From NCBI RefSeq assembly GCF_011761345.1, contig NZ_JAASRY010000002.1, positions 186,001 through 250,000 on the forward strand: DNA of 64,000 bases, written 5' to 3'. A program made the translations under genes and the position numbers. The DNA is from Thalassobacillus devorans (GTDB taxonomy: Bacteria; Bacillota; Bacilli; Bacillales; Halobacillaceae). How positions within the stretch are numbered: the stretch's first letter is position 1; each line of letters opens with the position of its first letter. Of this stretch, positions 34,903 to 43,967 are shown piece by piece. The notes below the pieces were generated by a model that was not told the origin of the DNA, ran no database searches, and was given only the letters and a program-made list of their open reading frames with translations.

Positions 34903-37169
34903 TGATAATAGATAGAAATATTAGCAAATATATTGTTTTTAAGGAAGAAAGTATAGTAAATGCACTAAAGAAAATTAGCGATAATAAAGAACAGATTATC
35001 TTTACTGTGGATCAATATGGCATTATAGATGGGGTTTTAACAGATGGTGATTTTAGAAGATGGGTTGTTAGCCAAAATGATGTGGATTTGAACCAGCAGG
35101 TAACAAATATTAGTAATAAAGATTTTGTATTTGTAAAAGAAAATGAGGATAAAACTAAGATTGATGAAAAATTCCACAGTAAAAAAATAGGTTTTATTCC
35201 TGTCTTGGACAATCAAAACCATCTTGTGGCTATTGCACGGAAAGATAATACTGCAATAGAAATTGGGGAATTTAGCATTGATGAAAACAGCTCTTCATTT
35301 ATTATTGCGGAAATCGGAAATAATCATAATGGTAGCCTGGAGTTAGCAAAGAAATTAGTTGACGCTGTTATTGAATCCGGGGCAGATTGCGCAAAATTCC
35401 AAATGAGAGATTTGAACACCTTATATAATAATTCAGGAAATGCGAATGATGCTAGTGAAGACTTAGGGTCTCAATATACATTAGACTTATTGTCGCGTTT
35501 TCAATTAGATAATGATGAAATGATTAAAGTATTTGATTATTGCAAAGAAAAAGGTATTTTACCACTGTGTACACCATGGGATGAAGCAAGTCTGGATGCC
35601 CTTGAAAATTATGGCATGCCAGCTTATAAACTAGCTTCAGCTGATTTAACCAATCATGAGTTATTAAGGCGTATGGCTAAAACAGGGAAGCCGTTGATTT
35701 GTTCTACTGGAATGTCGGTTGAATCGGAAATTAAAGACGCTGTTAACATATTGAAACAAGAAGGGGCACCATATATATTTTTACACTGTAATTCAACCTA
35801 TCCAGCTCCTTTCAAAGATGTTGAATTAAATTATATGGACAGATTAAAAGAATTGAGTCAATCCCCAGTTGGATACTCGGGACATGAACGGGGAATTAAC
35901 ATAGCAATTGCAGCAGTTGCTAAAGGGGCGAAAGTAATTGAAAAGCATTTTACCTTTGACAGAAACATGGAAGGCAATGATCACAAGGTTAGCCTATTGC
36001 CTGAAGAATTCAAACAAATGGTTGAAGGAATTAGGGAAGTAGAGTTAGCTTTAGGGTCATCTTCTGAAAGAAAAATGTCCCAGGGTGAAATCATAAACAG
36101 GGAGAACTTAGCCAAAAGTTTAGTAATTAACTGTGATCTTAAACAAAGGGAAACAATCCAAGAACAAATGATAGAAATTAAAAGCCCTGGGAAAGGGTTA
36201 CAACCTAATCGTCTTACAGACTTAGTAGGACTACCAGCTAATAGAGACTTTAAAGCCGGAGACTTTTTCTATGAATCTGATTTAGCGGATGAAAAAGTTG
36301 AAGCTAGAGATTATAATTTTTTCCATAAATGGGGAGTTCCTGTAAGGTATCACGATTATAAAAGTATATTAGAAAAGACTAATCCCGATTTATTGGAATT
36401 TCACTTAAGTTATAAAGACTTAGAAGAGGACCTTGAAGGTTACTTTAATGAAGAGTTAGATTTAGATTTTGTGGTGCATACGCCAGAACTGTTTGCAGGA
36501 GATCATTTGTTAGATTTATGTTCAGAAGATGAAGACTACCGACAACATTCTATTAAAGAATTACAAAGTGTGATTGATATAACAAGAAGCTTAAAAAAAT
36601 ATTTTAAGAAATCTACAGTACCATGCATTGTGACAAATATGGGAGGCTTTACAAAAGATAAGCCACTGGATCCGAGTGAGAGGAATAAATATTATCAGCT
36701 AATTGAAAAGAGCTTATCTGAGCTAGATAGTGAAGGTGTAGAGATAATTCCTCAAACAATGCCACCATTCCCTTGGCACTTTGGAGGACAGAGATATCAA
36801 AACTTGTTTATGGATCCTTCCGATACCATTGCTTTCTGTGAACGTAATAACATGAGAGTATGCTTTGACACCTCGCATACAAAATTAGCTTGCAATCATT
36901 TTAATTGGTCCTTCAGTGAATTTGTGAAAAATATAGGGCCGTACACTGCTCACTTGCATATTGTAGACGCTACGGGAGTAGATGGGGAAGGACTACAAAT
37001 AGGGGAAGGCGATATTGATTTTGGAGCTCTAGTTGAAGAGTTAATACATTACTCTCCAAAAGCAACTTTCATTCCTGAGATATGGCAGGGTCATAAGAAT
37101 GATGGAGAAGGCTTTTGGATAGCTTTAGAAAGACTGGAGTATTGGTACGATCAACAAAAGGTGAAATAG
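34902..37169 (+). CDS. Four-part fusion: CBS pair, NeuB-type synthase, SAF domain, TIM-barrel isomerase-like domain
   Basis: NeuB enzymes condense an N-acylated hexosamine with phosphoenolpyruvate to make nonulosonic acids. In this 755-residue protein, residues 1-115 form a CBS pair (VLTDGDFRRW resembles CBS regions of nucleotidyltransferases). Residues 122-375 are the NeuB barrel, with IAEIGNNHNGSLELAKK, AKFQMRD, GYSGHERG (H328) and EKHFTFDR (H349); the two His match the metal ligands. Residues 398-462 are the SAF antifreeze-like domain. Residues 470-755 resemble a xylose-isomerase/AP-endonuclease-2 TIM barrel, with FDTSHTKLACNH, AHLHIVD and FIPEIWQGH as likely metal-site segments. Standard NeuB is about 340 residues. 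No NeuC epimerase lies nearby, so the extra barrel may handle the precursor, but this is speculation. The start overlaps the neuA stop. Confidence 0.85.
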   Translation: MIIDRNISKYIVFKEESIVNALKKISDNKEQIIFTVDQYGIIDGVLTDGDFRRWVVSQNDVDLNQQVTNISNKDFVFVKENEDKTKIDEKFHSKKIGFIPVLDNQNHLVAIARKDNTAIEIGEFSIDENSSSFIIAEIGNNHNGSLELAKKLVDAVIESGADCAKFQMRDLNTLYNNSGNANDASEDLGSQYTLDLLSRFQLDNDEMIKVFDYCKEKGILPLCTPWDEASLDALENYGMPAYKLASADLTNHELLRRMAKTGKPLICSTGMSVESEIKDAVNILKQEGAPYIFLHCNSTYPAPFKDVELNYMDRLKELSQSPVGYSGHERGINIAIAAVAKGAKVIEKHFTFDRNMEGNDHKVSLLPEEFKQMVEGIREVELALGSSSERKMSQGEIINRENLAKSLVINCDLKQRETIQEQMIEIKSPGKGLQPNRLTDLVGLPANRDFKAGDFFYESDLADEKVEARDYNFFHKWGVPVRYHDYKSILEKTNPDLLEFHLSYKDLEEDLEGYFNEELDLDFVVHTPELFAGDHLLDLCSEDEDYRQHSIKELQSVIDITRSLKKYFKKSTVPCIVTNMGGFTKDKPLDPSERNKYYQLIEKSLSELDSEGVEIIPQTMPPFPWHFGGQRYQNLFMDPSDTIAFCERNNMRVCFDTSHTKLACNHFNWSFSEFVKNIGPYTAHLHIVDATGVDGEGLQIGEGDIDFGALVEELIHYSPKATFIPEIWQGHKNDGEGFWIALERLEYWYDQQKVK

Positions 37170-37173
37170 TGAA

Positions 37174-38448
37174 ATGATTAAAGAAAAAGTTCAGCAGATC
37201 TTTAATTCTTCATTAATGAAGTCATCAAGTGTTTATACTTTAGCAAATATGATGAATGCAGCAATTCCATTTTTCATGTTACCAATACTCACCCGTTATC
37301 TGACACCAGCGGATTACGGAATTGTATCCATGTTTACTGTAATTATTGGGTTTTTAATCCCTTTGATTGGGATAAACATTCACGGAGCAATAAATAGACA
37401 ATACTTTGAAAAAGAAGTAGATATATCAAAATATATAACAACTGGATTACTGTTTTTAATTGGTAATTCAGTTGTGTTTTCTTTGTTAATTTGGTTGCTG
37501 GCAGGTCCAATTAGTAATCTTACTTCATTTCCTAAAGAATGGTTATGGGCAGCATTATTAGTAGCTATAGCTCAGGTTGTATTCCAGATAACATTAGTAA
37601 TGTGGCAGGTTAGGGTAAAACCAATTCCATTCGGAGTATTTCAAGTCACTCAAACCACTTTAAATGTAGGACTTTCTCTTTGGTTTATAGTTTTATTGGG
37701 GTTTGACTGGCAGGGAAGAATACAAGGTCAAACTATAGCATTTACTCTAGCAGGATTTTTTGGGCTAATAATTCTCATAAAAGATGGATGGGTTAAAGTT
37801 GGATTCGAAGTGAAATACCTAAAAAATCTATTTTCGTTTGGCCTTCCTTTAATTCCCCATGCCCTGGGTACTTTTATTATTACTATGAGTGACCGTTTAT
37901 TTATAACAAATATGATAGGAGTCGCTGAGACTGGGATTTATACGGTTGGTTATCAAATTGGCATGATTATAATGATTATACAAGATTCATTTAATAAAGC
38001 TTGGGTACCATGGTTCTATAATGCATTAAAAAAAAATGATGAGGCATTAAAAATTAAAATAATAAAAATCACCTATTCGTATTATGTATTAATAATTATA
38101 TTTGCTTTAATGTTATCAGTTTTAAGTCCTTGGTTAATTACGTATTTTATAGGAGATAGTTTTAGGAACGCTAGCCAATTTGTATTTTGGGTAGCTTTGG
38201 GTTACGCATTTAATGGGATGTACAAAATGGTTACTAATTATATATTTTTTATTCAAAAAACATATTTATTGGCATGGTTGACATTTCTAACTGCATCATT
38301 GAATGTGATTTTTAACTATTTCTTAATTAAAATGAACGGTTCGATTGGAGCCGCACAATCTACAACATTAGCCTTCTTGGTATCTTTTATATTAACTTGG
38401 CTGTTGGCAAGTAAATTGTATAGGATGCCATGGAGCTTAAAATCTTAA
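37174..38448 (+). CDS. Wzx-type oligosaccharide flippase, cluster 1
   Basis: The 424-residue multi-spanning protein has about 12 hydrophobic helices across its length and the N-terminal pattern SVYTLANMMNAAIPFFMLPILTRYL typical of the MOP flippase superfamily. It should move undecaprenyl-linked repeat units across the membrane for the polymerase at 42806. It is AT-rich and lies directly after the NeuB fusion in the same operon. Confidence 0.88.
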   Translation: MIKEKVQQIFNSSLMKSSSVYTLANMMNAAIPFFMLPILTRYLTPADYGIVSMFTVIIGFLIPLIGINIHGAINRQYFEKEVDISKYITTGLLFLIGNSVVFSLLIWLLAGPISNLTSFPKEWLWAALLVAIAQVVFQITLVMWQVRVKPIPFGVFQVTQTTLNVGLSLWFIVLLGFDWQGRIQGQTIAFTLAGFFGLIILIKDGWVKVGFEVKYLKNLFSFGLPLIPHALGTFIITMSDRLFITNMIGVAETGIYTVGYQIGMIIMIIQDSFNKAWVPWFYNALKKNDEALKIKIIKITYSYYVLIIIFALMLSVLSPWLITYFIGDSFRNASQFVFWVALGYAFNGMYKMVTNYIFFIQKTYLLAWLTFLTASLNVIFNYFLIKMNGSIGAAQSTTLAFLVSFILTWLLASKLYRMPWSLKS

Positions 38449-38466
38449 AATTGCAGAGGTAGAATA

Positions 38467-38994
38467 ATGGGCATTGTTATTAAGATAGTAAGATTTTTCC
38501 TTAAAATTAATCAAGCTATTATTAAAAGGTATTATTTCTCAGAGGTAACTAATTCAGCAAAAAAAGTTGGAAGGGGATTGAAAGTTAATAACAAAACAAG
38601 TGTAACAAATAACACTATATTGGGGAATAATGTAAACTTTAATGGAATGCATATTAATGGGAATGGAAAAGTTCATATTGGTGATAACTTTCATTCTGGT
38701 GAGGGATGCCTAATTATAAGTGACATCCATAATTATAATAAAGGTAATGCAATCCCTTATGATGATACTTATATAAGAAAAGATGTCTTTATTAGAGATA
38801 ACGTTTGGGTGGGTTCAAGAGTTATTATTTTAGGTGGTGTTACCATAGGTGAAGGTGCAATCATACAAGCTGGAAGTGTAGTAGTAAGCGATGTACCCAA
38901 ATATGCTATATATGGAGGGCATCCTGCAAAACATATAAAAAATCGTGACACCAATCATTATGAAAAACTAAAAAAGGAAGGGAAATTCCATTGA
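38467..38994 (+). CDS. Hexapeptide-repeat O-acetyltransferase
   Basis: A left-handed beta-helix acyltransferase of 175 residues. Hexapeptide repeats run from about residue 45, and the C-terminal block [20 protein letters not shown] followed by [11 protein letters not shown] is typical of CysE/LacA/WcaF-like enzymes. HNYNKG holds a likely catalytic His. It probably O-acetylates a sugar of polymer 1, perhaps the nonulosonic acid, as in NeuD/NeuO systems, though the acceptor is unknown. AGAGGTAGA precedes the ATG. Confidence 0.85.
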   Translation: MGIVIKIVRFFLKINQAIIKRYYFSEVTNSAKKVGRGLKVNNKTSVTNNTILGNNVNFNGMHINGNGKVHIGDNFHSGEGCLIISDIHNYNKGNAIPYDDTYIRKDVFIRDNVWVGSRVIILGGVTIGEGAIIQAGSVVVSDVPKYAIYGGHPAKHIKNRDTNHYEKLKKEGKFH

Positions 38995-39009
38995 TTATAA
39001 AAAATTGGA

Positions 39010-40416
39010 ATGAAGCTTAAAATGAAAAAAAAATTAGATTTAAAATTTGTATGTAAAAAAATTTGGAAATTAGAGAAAGATATGAATTTATTAGATATCA
39101 ATATTCAAGGGGTGAAGTTTTGGCAAGTTATTAGGTATTTAGTGATAAATGAAATTATTCAAGAAAGAGGTATTCATGGTATAGCACATTCAAAAAAGTC
39201 TACAATCGCAAACAAATCAAAAGCAATACCTATGTATATCTATAACTCCATTACAAAGAATCCATTTACTTACAAAGGGAATATCGATGTGCTTATTTTT
39301 GATCATGAAAGGAAAAAAAAGATCAACAATAATTATAAAGATATTTATACTATTGATTTGATAAAAAAATTAAAACAACGTAATAAAAGATACCTTGTTA
39401 TTGAAGATGACTATTTGAGAAAACATTATAGTCACAGGCATGATGATAATAGAATGTATAATGATTTTTATTATCTTTCTAGTATGATAAAACGCCTGTA
39501 TTTAAAGATTAGACTAAACGGTGAAGAACATAAGCTTATTAATGATTTAAATAAAGAAATAAAGGTTAATTTAGGATCAGAAATAAACCTAATAGAAATA
39601 ACTAAAAAAGAAATCAAAACATTTAAAATGAAATATAGCTATTATTTAAAACTCTTACGTAAACTAAAACCAAAAATGATATATGTAGTTGTTTCTTATG
39701 GAAGACCAGCATTAATTGCTGCAGCTAAAGAGCTTGAGATAAAAGTTATAGAAATTCAACATGGTGTCATTACGCCCTTTCATTTAGGTTATAGTTTTCC
39801 TATAGTACCAAACCATAAGATTGATTATTTCCCGGATGAATTGCATTTATTTGGAGAATATTGGAAAAACTCTGCTGATTTTCCTATCAATGATAACAAT
39901 ATTCGATCTGTTGGTTTTCCTTATTTATATAATGAATTATTAGATTATAGCCAGAAAGAAAAAAAACCAAAACAAATCATCTTTCTTTCCCAAGGTACTA
40001 TAGGAAAAGAGTTGTCTGAATTTTCCTTTGGTATGGCAAAAGAAATGAAGGATTATAATTTTATATACAAACTTCACCCGGGAGAGTATGACAGGTGGAA
40101 AGAATTATATCCTTTTTTGTTAAAAGCTAATAACCTAAGAAACTTTATAGTTATTGACAATAATAATAAATCTTTACATGAATATTTGTCTACCTCTAAT
40201 TGTCAAATTGGTGTTTATTCAACAGCCATTTATGAGGGACTAGCATTAAAATGTAAAACATTTTTACTGAATATTCCTGGGATTGAGTATATGGAAAATT
40301 TAATTGAAAACGGCTATGCTAAAGTTATTAATAAAGACCAATATAATATACAAGAGGATATATTAAGGTATTCTAAGTTTTCCGAATTGAATAATATTTT
40401 TGATGGTGAAAAATAA
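39010..40416 (+). CDS. Putative GT-B glycosyltransferase, possible nonulosonate transferase
   Basis: Not assigned with certainty. The 468-residue soluble protein has a charged N-terminus, YVVVSYGRPALIAAAKE and IEIQHGVITPFHLGY in the middle, then a C-terminal domain with IIFLSQGTIG, YKLHPGEYDRW and GVYSTAIYEGLALKCKTFLL. The KLHP and YSTA segments recall the HP and S/T motifs of bacterial sialyltransferases and CDP-glycerol-type transferases, which share a GT-B fold. With CMP-nonulosonate made by the two genes upstream, transfer of that sugar is a fair inference. It is strongly AT-rich. The ribosome-binding site is weak. Confidence 0.55.
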   Translation: MKLKMKKKLDLKFVCKKIWKLEKDMNLLDINIQGVKFWQVIRYLVINEIIQERGIHGIAHSKKSTIANKSKAIPMYIYNSITKNPFTYKGNIDVLIFDHERKKKINNNYKDIYTIDLIKKLKQRNKRYLVIEDDYLRKHYSHRHDDNRMYNDFYYLSSMIKRLYLKIRLNGEEHKLINDLNKEIKVNLGSEINLIEITKKEIKTFKMKYSYYLKLLRKLKPKMIYVVVSYGRPALIAAAKELEIKVIEIQHGVITPFHLGYSFPIVPNHKIDYFPDELHLFGEYWKNSADFPINDNNIRSVGFPYLYNELLDYSQKEKKPKQIIFLSQGTIGKELSEFSFGMAKEMKDYNFIYKLHPGEYDRWKELYPFLLKANNLRNFIVIDNNNKSLHEYLSTSNCQIGVYSTAIYEGLALKCKTFLLNIPGIEYMENLIENGYAKVINKDQYNIQEDILRYSKFSELNNIFDGEK

Positions 40417-40441
40417 TAATTTCGGAAGGAGGGAAGTAATA

Positions 40442-41593
40442 ATGACTTCTATTGTAATTGTTTTATTTTGGATTTCATTTTTATTATTAGCTTATTCATA
40501 TTTCTTATATCCACTTTTTATGATATTAATTTCAAAAACAAAAAGCAAAGGAATTAAGAAAGATTATAATTTTAAAGGAAAAATCAGTTTTATTATCCCA
40601 GCATATAATGAAGAAGAAGTAATTAAAGAGAAGATTGATAATACAATCGAGGTTCTAAGGGGATTTGAAGATTCAGAAATATTAATTGGATCAGATGGAT
40701 CTAATGATAGGACAAATGAAATAATAAATGGATATAAAGAGCACCCTCAATTTATTGTAAAGGCTTTTTCTGAAAGAAGAGGCAAGATAAGTGTATTGAA
40801 TGATTTATATGCTTTATCTAGTGGTGAAATTCTTATTTTTACTGATGCTTCCTCAATAGTAGAAAAAGATGCTATAAAACATATGGTCTCTAATTTTAGT
40901 GTAGATAAAATAGGTGGAGTTGGGGCAGTTAAAACAAATAGTAAGATAAAGAATAAAAATAATGTTAAAAACCAAGAAGGATTTTATTGGAAAATGGAAG
41001 AGTTCACCAAACGAGGTGAAAGTAGGTTCGGTAAATTAGTAGGTGCTGATGGACCATTATTTGCTATAAGAAAGGAGCTTTATGAAAAGCTTCCTGCTGC
41101 AACAATTCTTGATGATTTTTGCATCACTATGAAAGTGGCTAGCCAAAGTTACTTTGTATATGAAGATAAAGCCATTGTATTTGAGTATCCTTCAAAAAAT
41201 TATCGTGAAGAATTTAAGAGAAGAGTAAGGTTATCAACTGGAGCTTATCAGTCAATGTCTATATTAAGCAAAGAAATACTCTCTTTAAATTTACTATCAT
41301 TCTTCTTTTTTTCGCATAAAATAATAAGGTGGATATCTCCTTTTTTAATGTTTATCACTTTGATCACAAATATTTTTTTAGGTTTAAAATCTGGTCTATA
41401 TACCATTACGCTCTCTTTACAGATAGTAATATATACATTTACGTTAATGGCGCATTTAAGCGAAAATTTTAAAAAAAATAAAATAATAAGTTTTATTTAT
41501 TACTTTATTATCTCTAATCTAATACAGATAATAGGTTTTGTTAGAGCATTAAGGAGATCATCAGGTGTGTTATGGGATAAAGCACAAAAATAA
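40442..41593 (+). CDS. Membrane-anchored GT2 glycosyltransferase
   Basis: The 383-residue protein has an N-terminal helix, a GT2 domain and three or four C-terminal helices (from about residue 280). GT2 features are FIIPAYNEEEVI, IGSDGSNDRT, IFTDASSIV, GADGPLFAIRKE, LDDFCITMK and KRRVRLSTGAY in place of QxxRW. It probably adds one sugar to the lipid-linked repeat of polymer 1 rather than polymerising. ATG at 40442 with AAGGAGGGAAG upstream is clearly the start, although the frame is open further 5'. Confidence 0.85.
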   Translation: MTSIVIVLFWISFLLLAYSYFLYPLFMILISKTKSKGIKKDYNFKGKISFIIPAYNEEEVIKEKIDNTIEVLRGFEDSEILIGSDGSNDRTNEIINGYKEHPQFIVKAFSERRGKISVLNDLYALSSGEILIFTDASSIVEKDAIKHMVSNFSVDKIGGVGAVKTNSKIKNKNNVKNQEGFYWKMEEFTKRGESRFGKLVGADGPLFAIRKELYEKLPAATILDDFCITMKVASQSYFVYEDKAIVFEYPSKNYREEFKRRVRLSTGAYQSMSILSKEILSLNLLSFFFFSHKIIRWISPFLMFITLITNIFLGLKSGLYTITLSLQIVIYTFTLMAHLSENFKKNKIISFIYYFIISNLIQIIGFVRALRRSSGVLWDKAQK

Positions 41594-41615
41594 TCATAAG
41601 GTGTGTATTAATAAA

Positions 41616-42794
41616 ATGAAAATTGTTATATTAGATCCATCATTCTTTACCTTTCCATATGATAAGTGTTTATGTGAAGGATTATCTAGTGAGGGACATG
41701 AAGTTTTTTTAATAGGTACAAGTTCTGAAAGAATTGGTAAATACCATGCTGGAAATTTTAAACTTATTAAACATTATTATAAGTTTAGTTCTTTAATCAA
41801 GAAAAACAAGTTTGGCCTTTTAATTAAAGGGATTAATCATATCTTCAATAATTTAACTTTATTATTTAAATTAAAAAAAATCAAACCAGATATAATTCAT
41901 TTTCAATGGTTACCTCTACCAATATTTGATATGATATTAATTCAAATTCTAAGGAGGAAGACTAAAGTATTTTTTACTATGCATGATACTACCTTGTACA
42001 ATGGGGAAGGAACCTCAAGAATTCAACAGATTGGATATGCAAGGTTATTGAAGTTATTTGATGGAATAATAGTACATACTAAGAACAGTAAAAATAAACT
42101 AATTAACTTACAAGGTATTTCCACTAGGAAAATTGCTGTCATCCCACACGGTATTTTAGATTATTATAATACTTCACAGGATACGAAGGAAATTAAAGAG
42201 AATAATAAAATAGAGTGGAGTGGAGATACATTTAATTTATTAGTTTTTGGTTCAATTAAAGGATATAAAGGTATTGATATTTTAATAAAAGCTTTGCCAT
42301 TAATAGAAGAAAAATTAAGAGAAAGAATTAAAGTAACAATTGCTGGAACTGGAAAAGAAGAGGAAATTAATAGACTGAAATTACTAGCAAACAAATTGAA
42401 AGTTTCAAATTTCATAATTTGGGATTTAAGGTTTATACCTGAAGAAGAAGTGGCCTCTCATTTTAAGAGCGCGTCACTAGTCGTAATGCCTTATCGTACT
42501 ATTGACCAAAGTGGTGTATTAATGACTGCTATAGGTTTTAATGTGCCTGTTATTGCTACAAAAATAGGAGGTATACCAGAGACCATAGAAAATAACGTAC
42601 ATGGTCAATTAATACCCGCTAATAACCCTGAAGCACTGGCATTATCTTTGAGCAAAGTGTTAATTAATAATCAACTATTGGATTTATATAAAAGAAACTT
42701 AAGAACTTTAGCAGAGCATAAATTAAATTGGGACAATATAGGGGCTATTACAACAAATTTTTATTTAAAAGTCAAAAATGAAGTTCAACCCTAG
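41616..42794 (+). CDS. GT4-type glycosyltransferase
   Basis: A GT-B enzyme of 392 residues. Rossmann features include DIIHFQWLPL in the N-terminal half. In the C-terminal donor domain are LLVFGSIKGYKGIDILIKA, VTIAGTGKEEE, LVVMPYRTIDQSGVLMTAIG and VIATKIGGIPE, the GT4 E-x7-E region in variant form. It uses a nucleotide sugar to extend repeat unit 1. The start is uncertain: ATG at 41616 begins the typical MKIVIL, but AAGGTGTG is about 11 nt away. Confidence 0.85.
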   Translation: MKIVILDPSFFTFPYDKCLCEGLSSEGHEVFLIGTSSERIGKYHAGNFKLIKHYYKFSSLIKKNKFGLLIKGINHIFNNLTLLFKLKKIKPDIIHFQWLPLPIFDMILIQILRRKTKVFFTMHDTTLYNGEGTSRIQQIGYARLLKLFDGIIVHTKNSKNKLINLQGISTRKIAVIPHGILDYYNTSQDTKEIKENNKIEWSGDTFNLLVFGSIKGYKGIDILIKALPLIEEKLRERIKVTIAGTGKEEEINRLKLLANKLKVSNFIIWDLRFIPEEEVASHFKSASLVVMPYRTIDQSGVLMTAIGFNVPVIATKIGGIPETIENNVHGQLIPANNPEALALSLSKVLINNQLLDLYKRNLRTLAEHKLNWDNIGAITTNFYLKVKNEVQP

Positions 42795-42805
42795 GGGTGT
42801 TTATT

Positions 42806-43963
42806 TTGAAATCTCCTTATGTGAATTACAAACTTGAAAAATTAGTTATGGTTTTACCTGTTATGTTAATTTTATTACAAAGAATATCAATTCCACTATA
42901 TAGTTTTCAATTACCTATGATCATCCCTGTTATTTATGCTTTTGTGATTTTGTTTTTTTTAATAGATAAAATAAAAATTAATATATACAGATTATTATTA
43001 TTTATTGCTTTAGTTTTTATACTAAGTTTAACAACAGTTTTAAATGGTAACTATGTGATTACTTCTTATCTATATTTAATAGTTATTTATCTTCCGTTTG
43101 TTTTTGTGATTCAGAATCCAAAATTGTTTAATCAACTGATTAGTTACTTTCAAAATATTATGTTTTTCGTGGCGTTAGTTGGAATATTTCAATTCGTATT
43201 ACAGTTTTATTTTGAATTTTTTGATCCAATGACAAAACTTCCTGCTGAGTTCCATACGCAAGGTTATGTATCGACGGGGGAAGTTGCATATGGTTCTGGC
43301 ATCTTTCGGGCAAATGGTGTTTTTTTCTTAGAAGCATCTTTCTTCTCTCAGTTTTTAGCAATTGCGATAGTGATTGAAATTTATTACTTTAAAAGAATAA
43401 AAAGAATTTTTATAAAAACTATTGCTCTTATATGTACTTTTTCGGGTACAGGTTTACTTATATTACTACTCTTTTCTATTCCTTTTATTAAAGAGCTAAA
43501 ATTTAATCATATAACTAAAGTTTTAATCTTTGTGGTTCCTTTTTTTATATATTTTATTGGTACATCATATGGTGATTCACTAATTGCTCGGATAGGAGAG
43601 CTTACTGGTGGGAGTAAAACAAATAGTGGGTATATACGTTTTTTTGGACCTTTAGTTTTATTAGAAGAGCAAATTAATAAAGATGCACTTATTTTTTTAA
43701 AAGGAATGGGAGCAGGTTTATCTGATGATTTATGGCATTTTGCCAATAATCCGGCATTGGTTAAATTACTGTTAGAATATGGTTTTTTTTCTACTCTTAT
43801 TTTTTCAATGTTTTTCTTTTTCGTATTATGGCAAAGCCAGGGGAAATGGGTAGTTAAAAGTAGTTTACTTGTAATGTATATGTTTTTATCGGGTGCGTTA
43901 TTACAGCCCCAAACTGTTTACCTGAATTTACTTTTTGCTAGTTTATTTATTAAAAAGGGGTGA
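42806..43963 (+). CDS. Wzy-type polysaccharide polymerase, cluster 1
   Basis: The 385-residue integral membrane protein has about ten or eleven helices and a large extracellular loop (about residues 135-190) holding STGEVAYGSGIFRANGVFFLE, as in O-antigen polymerases. It should join flipped repeat units on the outer face. The TTG at 42806 lies 8 nt after AGGGGTG; a GTG at 42797 falls inside that site. The family is poorly conserved, so the call rests on topology and position. Confidence 0.75.
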   Translation: MKSPYVNYKLEKLVMVLPVMLILLQRISIPLYSFQLPMIIPVIYAFVILFFLIDKIKINIYRLLLFIALVFILSLTTVLNGNYVITSYLYLIVIYLPFVFVIQNPKLFNQLISYFQNIMFFVALVGIFQFVLQFYFEFFDPMTKLPAEFHTQGYVSTGEVAYGSGIFRANGVFFLEASFFSQFLAIAIVIEIYYFKRIKRIFIKTIALICTFSGTGLLILLLFSIPFIKELKFNHITKVLIFVVPFFIYFIGTSYGDSLIARIGELTGGSKTNSGYIRFFGPLVLLEEQINKDALIFLKGMGAGLSDDLWHFANNPALVKLLLEYGFFSTLIFSMFFFFVLWQSQGKWVVKSSLLVMYMFLSGALLQPQTVYLNLLFASLFIKKG

Positions 43964-43967
43964 TATT

